Shown here: positions 29,637 through 38,998 of the stretch, piece by piece
Numbering within the stretch: the first letter of the stretch is position 1
Layout: each line of letters begins with the position of its first letter
Assembly (NCBI GenBank): GCA_946902985.2
Contig: OX336389.2
Coordinates: 1,012,243,441-1,012,307,440, forward strand
Source of the DNA: Meconema thalassinum
Lineage: Eukaryota > Arthropoda > Insecta > Orthoptera > Tettigoniidae
Length of the DNA: 64,000 bases
Direction of reading: 5' to 3'
The notes under the pieces: generated by a model
What the model was told of the DNA's origin: nothing
What the model saw: the letters and a program-made list of their open reading frames with translations, nothing else
Database searches by the model: none
Program-made: the position numbers and the translations under genes

Positions 29637-32600
29637 ATTTCAACCCCTCCTCCACGTGGTGGGAGACGGGCAACGGCATGAAGTAGGGGATTGCCTGTAC
29701 GGGTGAAGTACAGTGGGGACTTTGTGTGCCCCGGGACCGCTACGGTAGCTGTGAAGGCTCTATGGGAACCCTGAAAAGTGACGGCTGACGGGGCTCTGGT
29801 GAAGCTACGATAGGCCTAGCAAGCCAGTAGTGGATATCATATTTGCTTTCAAACCAGGAACAGGCCTCGGAAAGGACGGATGCAAACGACGACGACCCGG
29901 ATATGCTAATGGACTACGAGTTGGGACATTAAACATACAGACACTGACAGGAAAAGTGGAGGAGATTGTAGATGTGATGGAGAGAAGAAAACTGGATGTA
30001 CTGGGCTTGGCAGAAACAAGATGGAAAGGAGAAGGTCGCAGAGAACTGAGGAAAGGGTACCGGTTGTACTGGAGTGGGAACAGTGAAGGAAGGAGCAGCG
30101 GAGTAGGAGTAGTTGTGAGAGATGGAATGAAGGAAGAGGTAAAGGGAATAAGTGACAGGATCATGAAGATCAGAGTAACTGTGAAGGGAATAAGCCTGGA
30201 GATAGCCCAGGTATATGCCCCTCAAGTTGGATGTACAGCTCAAGAGAAGAAAGACTTTGAGGAGGAGCTACAACAGCAGTTGAATGGTCAGAGCATCATT
30301 GTCATGGGAGATTTGAATGCACATGTAGGAAGTGAAAGGCAAGGATATGAAAATGTATTGGGAGCAGAAGGATGGGGTAGCAGGAATGAAGAAGGGAGAA
30401 AGTTGCTGGATTTTTGCAAGAGAAACGGTTTAGTGGTAGGCAACTCCTGGTTCCGGAAGAAAGAAAGCCACAAGGTAACGTGGTACAGCAGTGATTGAAC
30501 AAAGAAATCTTTGGTAGATTACATGCTGTACGACTGGGAAATGAAGAGAAGTGTCAGAGATATAAAGGTAATACCATCAGGGGCCTTAGATAGCGACCAC
30601 AGAATACTTGTAATGAACCTGGGAGCTGTTAAGGATAGCAAGAGGACAGAGTACCAGGAAAGGAAAATCAAAGTATGGAAACTCAAGGAAAAGGAAGTCA
30701 AGGAAGAATTCCAGAAGATAATAAGGGAAAGGATGCCAACAGACAATCCTAAAACAGGGAAAGAGGAATGGAAGCAATTCAAAAACACAATGGTAGAAGC
30801 TGCAGTGGCAGTATGTGGAAGAACAAGCAACAGAAAGCGGTGTAAAGAGACACCATGGTGGAACGAGAGAGTAAAAGAAGCTGTGGGAAGGAAGAACAAG
30901 GCTTTCAAAGTGTGGTTCCAGGAAAGAACTGATCTGGCAAGGGAAGATTATAAGATAAAGAAGAAAGAAGCAAACAAGATTGTCGCAGAGGAGAGGAAGA
31001 AGTGGATGGTGAAGTGGACGGAGATGATGGAGGAAGACAGCAGAGGAAATAAGCAAGTTCTTTATGGGATGGTCAAAAGTAAGAGAAGAGGTCTGCGAGA
31101 GGATGTGGTAATGATGGACAAAAACGGAAATGAGGTACAAAACCAAGAGACAATCAAGACAGTGTGGAAAGAGTACTTTGAGGATTTGCTGAATCCAAAT
31201 GGTCATAGGGAGGAAGACAATGTATTGGAAGATGGAGAAGACAACACAGGAATGGAAAAGGACCTGACTTGGAGAGAACTGGAAATGGCTATAGACATGA
31301 TGAAAGGAGGAAGGGCACACCACCGGATGAAGTGAGTGTTGAAATGGTGAAGGCAGCAGGGGAGGTTGGGAAACAGTGGCTGTATCATGTGATGAGGGTG
31401 ATATGGAAGGAGAAAAAGACCCCAGAAGATTGGAAGAAAGGATTAATTGTCCCAATATTTAAGAAAGGAAGCAGAAAGGAGTGCAGAAATTACAGGGGAG
31501 TCACACTCATACCTCACTGTGCCAAGATATATGAAAAGATATTAGAAAGTAGAATACGAGCCAAAGTGGAGAGAAAATTGAGAGAGGAACAGTATGGATT
31601 CAGACCTGGGAGATCAACAGTGGATCGCATATTTTCAGTGAGACAGCTCCAGGAACACCACTACGAATTTGAAGAGGATCTGTTGATGGCCTTCCTGGAC
31701 ATCGAAAAGGCCTATGATAGTGTGTGTAGGGAGAAGGTTTGGAAAGCAATGGAAAACATGGGAGTGGAAAAAGAGACTGTAGGCAGAGTGAAGGAGATGT
31801 ATTGTGGAAGTGTGAGTTGTGTGAAAGTTGGAGGGGAAAGAACAGACTGGTTCAGACAAATGAGTGGCCTGAAACAGGGTAGTGCGCTGTCACCCCTTCT
31901 CTTTATTGTGGTTATGGACGAGGTAATGACACGGATAGCAGGAAAGATAGGAGAAGATAAGATGAAAGCAATGGTGTTTGCAGATGATCTCATGGTCTGG
32001 GGAAACAAGGAGGTGGAAATTCAGGAGCAACTGAAGGCTTGGGAAGAAACAGTGGGAGAGTACGGATGGAAGTTCAACATCAGTAAATGTGAGATCCTGT
32101 TAACGACCAGGAAAAAGGACAGACCAATGAGTGGGATAACACTTGGAGGTGGACAGCTGAAGAAGGTGGAAAGTCTCAAGTACTTGGGAAGTATAGTGGA
32201 GAAAATGGGAGAAATGACAAAGAGATTACAGAACATGGCAGACAGGCAGAAGCATTTCTGAGAAGCATTAGGAGCTTAGTGTGGAATAAAGATGTCCCAC
32301 AAAAAAGCAAGGAAGTGTTATACAGAAGCTACTATATCCCGATACTGACCTATGCTTCAGAAACGTGGACAATGAAGAAAAGAGATATAAGCAGAATACA
32401 GGCAGGTGAAATGAAGTTCCTGCGAAGTAGGATCGGAATAACAAGAAGAGACAGGGTGAGGAATGAAAAGGTCAGGGAAATGGTGAAAGAGGAGCCCTTG
32501 CAAGGTAGGATTGAGACATCAAGACTGAGGTGGTATGGACACTTAAAGAGAATGGATGAGAAGAAGATTCCCAAGAGGATACATGAGATGCAGATGCAGA

Positions 32601-32782
32601 AGAAACAACCAAGGGGAAGACCAAGAGATAGATGGCTGAAAGGAGTGGAGGAATGTGTCAAGAAGAGAGGCGAGGACTGGACCAGAGTGACAGCGGAGAG
32701 GTGGTGGGAAGAAAGAACTAAGTGGCGAGGCTTATGTTCCAAACAGACCCAGCCTGGGGCTGGAAACTGTACAAGATGATGA
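29637..32782 (+). mobile_element. RTE-like LINE (LINE-R), nearly full length, inserted in LINE-A
   Basis: The insert is flanked by TGATGAGA at 29629-29636 and 32783-32790, the right copy merging with the element's own (GAT)n tail. About 190 bp of GC-rich 5' leader (CCACGTGGTGGGAGACGGGC...) precedes a single long coding region with endonuclease and RT. The very short 3' region ending GATGATGATGA fits RTE-type elements. Target-site boundaries are ambiguous by a few bases because of the GAT repeat. Confidence 0.82.
29830..32779 (+). pseudogene. RTE-like ORF: APE endonuclease plus reverse transcriptase, broken in three places
   Basis: Endonuclease motifs: RVGTLNIQTLTGKVEEIVDV, KLDVLGLAETRWKGEG, SSGVGVVVRDGM, EIAQVYAPQVG, IIVMGDLNAHVGSERQG, then HKVTWYSSD where TGA at 30496 interrupts the frame, LVDYMLYD and DSDHRILVMNL. 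RT motifs: GLIVPIFKKGSRKECRNYRG, EEQYGFRPGRSTVDRIFSVR, MAFLDIEKAYDSV, SGLKQGSALSPLLFIVVMDE, MVFADDLMVWG (catalytic FADD), KYLGSIVEK. The C-terminus is SRLRWYGHLKRMD and QPRGRPRDRWLKGVEE. Breaks: the TGA, a frameshift at about 31320 (ERKGTPPDE junction) and another at about 32260. About 980 codons in all, normal for the clade. Otherwise well preserved, so a fairly young copy. Confidence 0.9.
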
Positions 32783-32790
32783 TGATGAGA

Positions 32791-33378
32791 TGGTAAAGAA
32801 TTGCGGGACATTGAAACAGAGTGGTCAGGATACAGGGATGCTGTACTAGAAGTAGCCAAACATGTCTTGGGATAACAGTGTGTAAAGACGTAAAAAGTGC
32901 ACATCATAGTGGGGTGATGTAGTTGAAGTCAGCTTGTAAAAGTAAAATTGAAGGGCTACCAAAAATGGCTCCAAACAAGGAATCTGGTAGACAGAGAGCT
33001 ATATCTAGTGGGAAGGAACACTGTCAAACACATAGTAGTAGAGTCCAAAACGAAATCAGGGGAGGAATTTGGAGATAAATTTGAAACATTCGGTCAAGCG
33101 GCAGGAAAACCTTTTGGGAGTGTTCTAAAGAATCTTAGAAATGGAGGAAAGAGAGAAATGAGTAGTATTTTGGATAATCCAGGGAAATTCATTGTAGATG
33201 CCAAGGAAGTACTGGGAAGACTGCAAGAATACTTCTAGAACTTACTAAATGTAGATGGAGACTTATCTGGCAACACGATGACAGTTTAGGAACTAAAGGG
33301 GGCACAAAATAGTAGGGGTAGATGAAATTTGGCTAGAAATGGTAAAGTATATTGGGAAAGGAGGTATCGGTAATCAAA
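32791..33378 (+). pseudogene. LINE-A segment 4: linker between endonuclease and RT
   Basis: 32948-33238 encodes KGYQKWLQTRNLVDRELYL, EEFGDKFETFGQAAGKPFG, GGKREMSSILDNPGKFIVDA and VLGRLQEYF, the linker that precedes RT in RTE/BovB-type LINEs. It then decays and is cut at 33378 by LINE-B, with the target duplication GGTAATCAAA at 33369-33378. Confidence 0.75.
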
Positions 33379-33775
33379 ACAAATTTTATTGCCAATAAAC
33401 AACTTTTTGTTGCAATAGACAATGTCAAAAATACAAGTAAAACTACAAATACACAAGCTATACATAAGGTATTACTGTAGTTAAGAATATACCAAGAAAA
33501 AAGAAAAATATTTACAATTGTACATCTGTTTAAATACTAATTTATTACAATATATGATCCAGCCTATATTTTCTCTACATGCTATAATCATCATTGATTC
33601 TGGAGGTACCTCAAGGTTTCTTCGAATTCCAGAAAGTTATAGGTTGTATTCATAGTCAGCCAAGTGTTTAGTTTCTTGCCTAGCTTCTGTACTAGCATTT
33701 CTCTCAGTGTTATAGGTAGTTTGTTGAATAGCTTGATACCTTTGTAATTATGGTAGTTTTGGGTTTTCTTTAGCC

Positions 33776-35585
33776 TTACCTGGGGTGTGTTGATATAATG
33801 TTTATTTCTTGTGTTTTGATGATGTATCTTTCCCTTACCGTGTAGTTACTCTGGTTTTCTTTAATGTCTATTATACAGTGGTATATGAATATTGCAGAGA
33901 GAGTCATTATTTTCAGCTCCCTGAATACAGGCCTGCATGCCTCATTATCTGGAATTCTCTTTATACATCTAACTGCTTTCTTTTGCCACTTAAAAACTTC
34001 CTGGACCCCTGAAGAATTCCCCCAAAGTATTATACTGTAAACCAGATGCGAATGGAAAAAGGCCATAAGCATCTAACATTTTGCTCTTACGGACACAAGT
34101 CCTAAGTTTGCGCAATAAGAAAATTACTCTGGACAGTACAGTTTCTTACATAGTTCTTGCGTATGATTGCTCCAGTTCAATTTGGGATCTAAATAAATTC
34201 CTAACAGCTTGAAAATGAAAATCCACAGCCTGCTTCCAGTCTCCGACCGGGTCAGGAATGGAATGAATGAAGCCCCCATCTAGCGGCGAGGATATGAACT
34301 GTGCCGGCTGCCGAGGCCTGACGCACTCCTCTGGGGCAATGATTAAATGAATGACAGATGAAATGAAATGATAGTGGAGAGTGTTGCTGGAATGAAATTT
34401 TGACAGGGAAAACCGGAGTACCCGGAGAAAAACCTGTCTGCCTCCGTTTTGTCCAGCACAGATCTCACATGGAGTGACCGGGATTTGAACCACGGACCCA
34501 GCGGTGAGAGGCCGACGTGCTGCCGCCTAAGCCACGGAGGCTTTCCTAACAGCTTAACGGATGTATTTTCCATAACTTCCGGTTTCAACTTACTCAAATA
34601 AAAATATATTGTTTCTGTTTTATTACTATTTAAGACCAATTTATTGCTGTGCAACCATGTGGTGTAGTTTCCTACCATGTCTGTGTTTTTGTCCTGTAAA
34701 GTTTTCAGATTTTCATCCAATGTTATTAAGGTGATGACGTCAGCATATAGAATAGATTTGCCTGGCAAGTTATGTGGGAGGTCATTATATACACTAAAAG
34801 TAGGAACGGGCCGATTACTGATCCTTGAATAACTCCAGTTTCAATTTTGAGTATGTCTGATAATTGGTTTTCAATAATGACCATTTGTCTTCTATTATCA
34901 AGGTACGATTTTATTAATGATAACTGTAGGCCATTAATTCTGTAGTATTTTAGCTTAGAAAATAAAATTTCATGGGTGATAGTGTCGAAGGCCTTACTGA
35001 GGTCGAAGAGTGTAATGCAAGTAATTAATTGGGAATCGAAATTGGCTATAATCTCGTTGATGGCAGTGTCTACAGCTCTGACGGTTGATTTTCCTGTCTT
35101 GAATCCGAACTGAGCATTGTTAAATAAATTGTTTGTTTCAAAGTACTTCAATAGTTGTGTTTTCATGCAGTATTCAATGACTTTTGATAGAATCGGAACG
35201 ATCGAAACTGGTCTGTAGTTATTTGGACAATCTCTATTCCTTTCTTCTGGATTGGAACAGTGATAGTCATTTTTAGACAGTCTGGAAAGATTCCCTCCTT
35301 AAGAATGTAATTTATGAGATAAGTTAAAGTTATCAGTATTGTGTCTGAAATTTGTTTCAGTAACGTGTTAGAGAAACCGTAATAATCCTCGGTTTTGGAG
35401 TTACTCAATTCTGTTATTATTTTGGACACTTCACAAGGGGTAACTTGTTCCCAACTAAAATTTAATCCCCTAGTAATATCTGAGGTATGATTGCTCATTC
35501 TATCCCTATATGTTGAATGGAAATTGTCAGCGGGGGGTAATGTGTTTTACACTATTTATAAAGAACTCATTAAGTATGTTAGGTT
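33776..35585 (-). pseudogene. LINE-B reverse transcriptase, broken
   Basis: From the N-terminal side: NILNEFFINSVKHITP, SWEQVTPCEVSKIITELSNS, GIFPDCLKMTITVPIQKKG, a frameshift around 35165, NLFNNAQFGFKTGKSTVRAV, ITLFDLSKAFDTITHEILFS, ETGVIQGSVIGPFLLLVYI (G-P-QGS-LGP-LF block), then after another shift YADVITLIT, where the catalytic Y/FADD has become YADV. The SINE at 34211-34544 interrupts the thumb region. The C-terminus is SHLVYSIILWGNSS and KKAVRCIKRI. Loss of the second catalytic Asp and frameshifts show it is dead. Confidence 0.85.
34211..34544 (-). mobile_element. tRNA-derived SINE, family 2 (334 bp) with 11-bp TSD inside LINE-B
   Basis: CCTAACAGCTT is duplicated at 34200-34210 and 34545-34555. 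On the minus strand the head reads GCCTCCGTGGCTTAGGCGGC (A-box region) and GTGGTTCAAATCCCGG (B box). The body includes TTTTTCTCCGGGTACTCCGG and TCATTTAATCATTGCCCCAG. Complete from head to 3' end, hence a good reference copy; partial relatives lie at 54420-54590 and 60290-60415. Confidence 0.92.
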
Positions 35586-36992
35586 TGTAACGTGTTTTTC
35601 GAGGGGTTTTATGCAACTGGCATAAGTCAGTAGGAAGCCATTCTATATTTATTTACGCGGCAAATTGTTCAGCCAAGAGAATTTTTCATGGTAATTTATT
35701 ATTATTATTAATTTATTATAATTATTATTAAGGTATTTTCGGAGCATTTTATAAAAATTATTAGCATTCAGATAGGTTTTCCATGTCTTAGAAAACGCTA
35801 TCAAGCAAATTATTACGAACGACAATATTATAGAAAATTATGTGATTACGGAATTTTACGGAGTTTTGTCAGTTAGGGTATTTGAGAGACATGACTCACT
35901 GGGAATTCGAGTACAAGCTGATTCCTGTCGAGAAGTATTACGCAAGGCTGGGTCGCAAGGTCTAGAAAAGGCGAATTGTTGGGACGGAAATCGACTTCTC
36001 CCTCTCGCGCGCCGAGTGTAATGAGGCAGAGGAGGGGAACTAGCGGCGTGCTCAGCCAATCAGTGTGGACGACGTAAGCTAGATGTCGGTACCATGGTGG
36101 GGGAGCCAACGTGTGGATATATCGTTCGACGCGCCGTGAAACGAGGTCTATCTGTGAAATACTTGCGGAGTATGGTTATACGCGGGGGACGCTCCGATGT
36201 TCCGTGGAACGAACAATCTGTGTAGAACTTGCAGAGTACGGTCGCAAGTGCGTGTCGCTCCGATGTTCAGTGGAGTTAGCGACGAACTTTTGTAAAACTT
36301 GGTTGTACGAGTGTTTGGGTCCGAGGTACGGACCATAGAATTATCTAATCTACCAGAATATCATCAAATTCCGACGGAGATGACGACGTCCAGGAGACTG
36401 TGGGAAGCTCACAACATCATCAAGAACGAGGGAAATGCCTTGGCAATTTCCAATGGTAAGCGCCAATGACGCAGAAATACGCAATCTCTCATTTTTCTTT
36501 GTTTTATATTTCATATTTCAGTAACTTCATAGCTTGGAAATAAGAGTAAAATCAATTTATCAGACTCCGTTTTCACGTAATTTTCTATCGGTAATATTCA
36601 AATCACAACGCTCCAATTTAAATTTTATACTTATTATTATTATTAATTTTGCTATACTTGTTTTATATAATAAATTCATTTCTTTTACAATGCAATCTTT
36701 GCTTTCAGTAGGTAGCATTAGATATAGACCAATTCCTTCTCCTGATACAATTGTTTGTTGGGTTAATGATCAAATCATACCACGATCTGAGTGAATAGAT
36801 TCTTGACGGTGTTCTACCAGAGCTAGACGTTGTTAAATACAAATTTAGATTTCAGCATTGCGTTGAAGTCTTGGCGCCCATTAAAACAACATAGCTTAGG
36901 CAAAGGTAAACAATTACATTTTCTCCCAACAGTGTGGGCTAGCGAAACTGCTACATTTGTCGCTCAACGTGAGGGCGAAAGAAACCATTACA
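35586..36992 (+). repeat. 5' LTR (1407 bp)
   Basis: TGT...ACA termini. Long for a Ty3-type LTR. It contains a 66-bp imperfect tandem repeat (about 36155-36286; each unit has ACTTGC-GAGTA-GGT and GCTCCGATGTTC-GTGGA). Near its end lie TTGGCGCCCATT (36871) and TTTGTCGCTCAACGTGAGG (36957), both resembling primer-binding sites. The short ORFs within it are identical in both LTRs and carry no domain. Confidence 0.93.
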
Positions 36993-37014
36993 TTTGTCGC
37001 TACCAACATGGGGC
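36993..37014 (+). promoter_or_regulatory. Candidate primer-binding site
   Basis: Directly after the 5' LTR lies TTTGTCGCTACCAACATGGGGC. The arrangement resembles the TGGCGCCCAACGTGGGGC primer-binding sites of insect Ty3 elements but is diverged. A third similar motif, ATTGTCGCCGACAACTTGGGGC, follows at about 37030. Which tRNA primes is not determined. Confidence 0.45.
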
Positions 37015-37143
37015 ACTAATTACTGCTACAATTGTCGCCGACAACTTGGGGCTGAAAACCTAATAACATTTGTGGAAGGAGAAGGGTATATATTTCTGTG
37101 CCTGTATTTTGGGGATTATTTGTCTTTATCAGTGTATATCATT

Positions 37144-38130
37144 ATGGGGGATGAGAAAGAAAGACAGATGAGGTTATGTAGTGGTCATCAGCTGGAGAGT
37201 GATGATACGAGCAGTATGTCGAGTGATGGTAGTACCGGGGTAGCGGAGGTAAATCCCGATACTGAAACAGGGAGTGTAGGCGGCCAACCAGAATTAAAAA
37301 CTTTACTTCTCGAGTTCATGTATCAGAACAAAGTTAGTAGTGATGCCTTAAATGCAAAATTAGAACAAAACAGTAGGGAAAATAAAGAAAGTACAGACGC
37401 TTTAAACGCAAAACTGGAACAAAACAGTAGGGAAAATAGAGAGAGTAATGAAACTTTAAACGCCAGATTAGAACAAAACAGTAAGGAAAATAGAGAGAGT
37501 ACTGAAACTTTAAATGCTAAATTAGAACAAAACAGTAGGGAAATGAGTGACAAATTTGAACTGATTAGAGGTGAGATCAGGGGGGTGATGGAAGAAAAGG
37601 CTAAAGAGATTATTGCAGATGTAGACAGAAAATTAGGAAAAGTACAGGAGGAGTTGGAAATTAGAATCAGTACACAGGCTGAAAATTTAAAAGAACTAGT
37701 GCAACTGGAAACACAGCAGGTCAAAAAGCAATTGGGGGGAGAAATTGACAAAATTCAGGTAGCTACTAAAGAGGTTAAGGAACAGCTGGGGGGTAGAATT
37801 GAGAAAGTCCACTCACAAATAGTTGCAGAAGTAAATGATTTAAGAGAGAGTAATAGAGAGAGCATTAGCAAGATTGAGGAGAAACAAGCAAAGCTATATG
37901 ATAAAGTAGAAGAATCAGAAGGAAACATTAAATTAACAGTAAACAGTATTGAGAGGAAGGCTGAGGAGAAAATCGCAGAATTAGAATTAAAATTAAAAGC
38001 TAGGATCAGGCAAGAAAATAGTCAGAATAGGCCAGTTTTGGTGAATAGCACACACAGGGAGGTAGAACTGGGTAAGTTCAGCAATCGACAGGGTGTGCCC
38101 AATGGAGTTCATGAACACTATAGAAAATAA
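37144..38130 (+). pseudogene. gag: gag, N-terminal coiled-coil part (frame broken at ~38095)
   Basis: The first convincing Met is at 37144 (MGDEKERQMRL); the 50 codons upstream lie in the leader. After an acidic Ser-rich N-terminus comes an 18-residue repeat, four times, of the form DALNAKLEQNSRENKEST (37342 to about 37556), then long Glu/Lys-rich heptads to residue 310: a strong coiled coil, probably the Gag oligomerisation region. The frame ends at 38130, while the capsid continues in the +1 frame from about 38093, so one base has been gained or lost near GACAGGGTGTGCCC. A programmed shift here is possible but less likely. Confidence 0.8.
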
Positions 38131-38998
38131 ATTCGGGGAGAGGTTGGAAAATGGTAGTATTGAGTGGTGCCAGGTAGTTGAAATTTTAGAACAAGTGTTT
38201 GTGGGGGAAACGAGGAATTGGTTTGCTGTCTACAGAGACAAGTTTACTAATATCAATGATTTTAAAATGAAATTCTGTGAAAAGTTCTGGAATGAGGTTA
38301 TTCAGTCGCAGCATCGTGAGGGAGTAGTGTGTGGTAAATATAACCCTAAAGGAAGCTCCACCATGACCGAATACTTTTTAGGGCAGGTATTAGTGTGTAA
38401 ATATCTGGATGGCTTGAAGGAGGAAAGTGATGTGGTGAGGTTGCTACTTAGGCACTTTCCCTATAGGATCAAGGAGGCTGCTTGTATCCAGAATGTAAAG
38501 ACTATATCACAAGTAGAAAATTTGTTAAGCACATTTGATGCACTAGGGAGAGGGGGTTATGAGGACAATTTCAATCGGAACCAGGGTAATAATAATAATA
38601 GACCTAATGAAGCCAGGCATCAAGAAGTTCAAGGGAACGGTGGCGAAGGGGCCAACGCTCAAAATAGAAATAATAATAATCAGCTATATCAGAACAGAGG
38701 AAATGGCTATGGTAATCAGTATCAAGGGAGGAACAATGATTTCAGGGGAAATCAAGGGAGGAACAATGATTACAGGGGAAATCAAGGGAGAAACAATGAT
38801 TTCAGGGGAAATCAAGGGAGAAATTATAATGACAATAATTACAACCAGAATAGGGGTCAAGGAAGAGGACAGCCTAGTGGTAGTAATATACAGCCAAACA
38901 ATGACAACACAGCCCAGAACAACCAGACCAGTTTAGTAGTTAGTAGTACTACGGCCAGCTGTAGCGGTTCTTTAAACGCGAACCAGGCTGCGAAGTAA
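38093..38998 (+). pseudogene. gag: gag, capsid and nucleocapsid-like part
   Basis: Encodes a retrotransposon-gag capsid region: FMNTIENKFGERL, EWCQVVEILEQVFVGETRNW, INDFKMKFCEKFWNE, GSSTMTEYFLGQVLVCKYLD, LLLRHFPYRIKEAA. No zinc knuckle follows. Instead there is an Asn/Gln/Arg/Gly-rich tail with four copies of a 10-residue GRNNDFRGNQ unit (about 38725-38830), likely an RNA-binding, low-complexity substitute for the CCHC motif. It stops with TAA at 38996 after overlapping pol in the -1 frame. Confidence 0.88.

Noticed and set aside
30586..31455. Long minus-strand open frame opposite the RTE-like LINE
   Set aside because: Shadow of the purine-rich sense strand; the plus strand encodes an unmistakable endonuclease/RT.
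36111..36338. Identical short ORFs in both LTRs (also 42916-43143), considered as an LTR-encoded protein
   Set aside because: They are identical only because the LTRs are; no domain, and they coincide with a 66-bp tandem repeat.
37001..37143. The 50 codons upstream of the Met at 37144 as part of gag
   Set aside because: They overlap the primer-binding-site/leader region and lack the charged character of the following protein.
37323..37751. Minus-strand Ser/Phe/Leu-rich ORF opposite gag
   Set aside because: Antisense of the coiled-coil repeats; no domain of its own.
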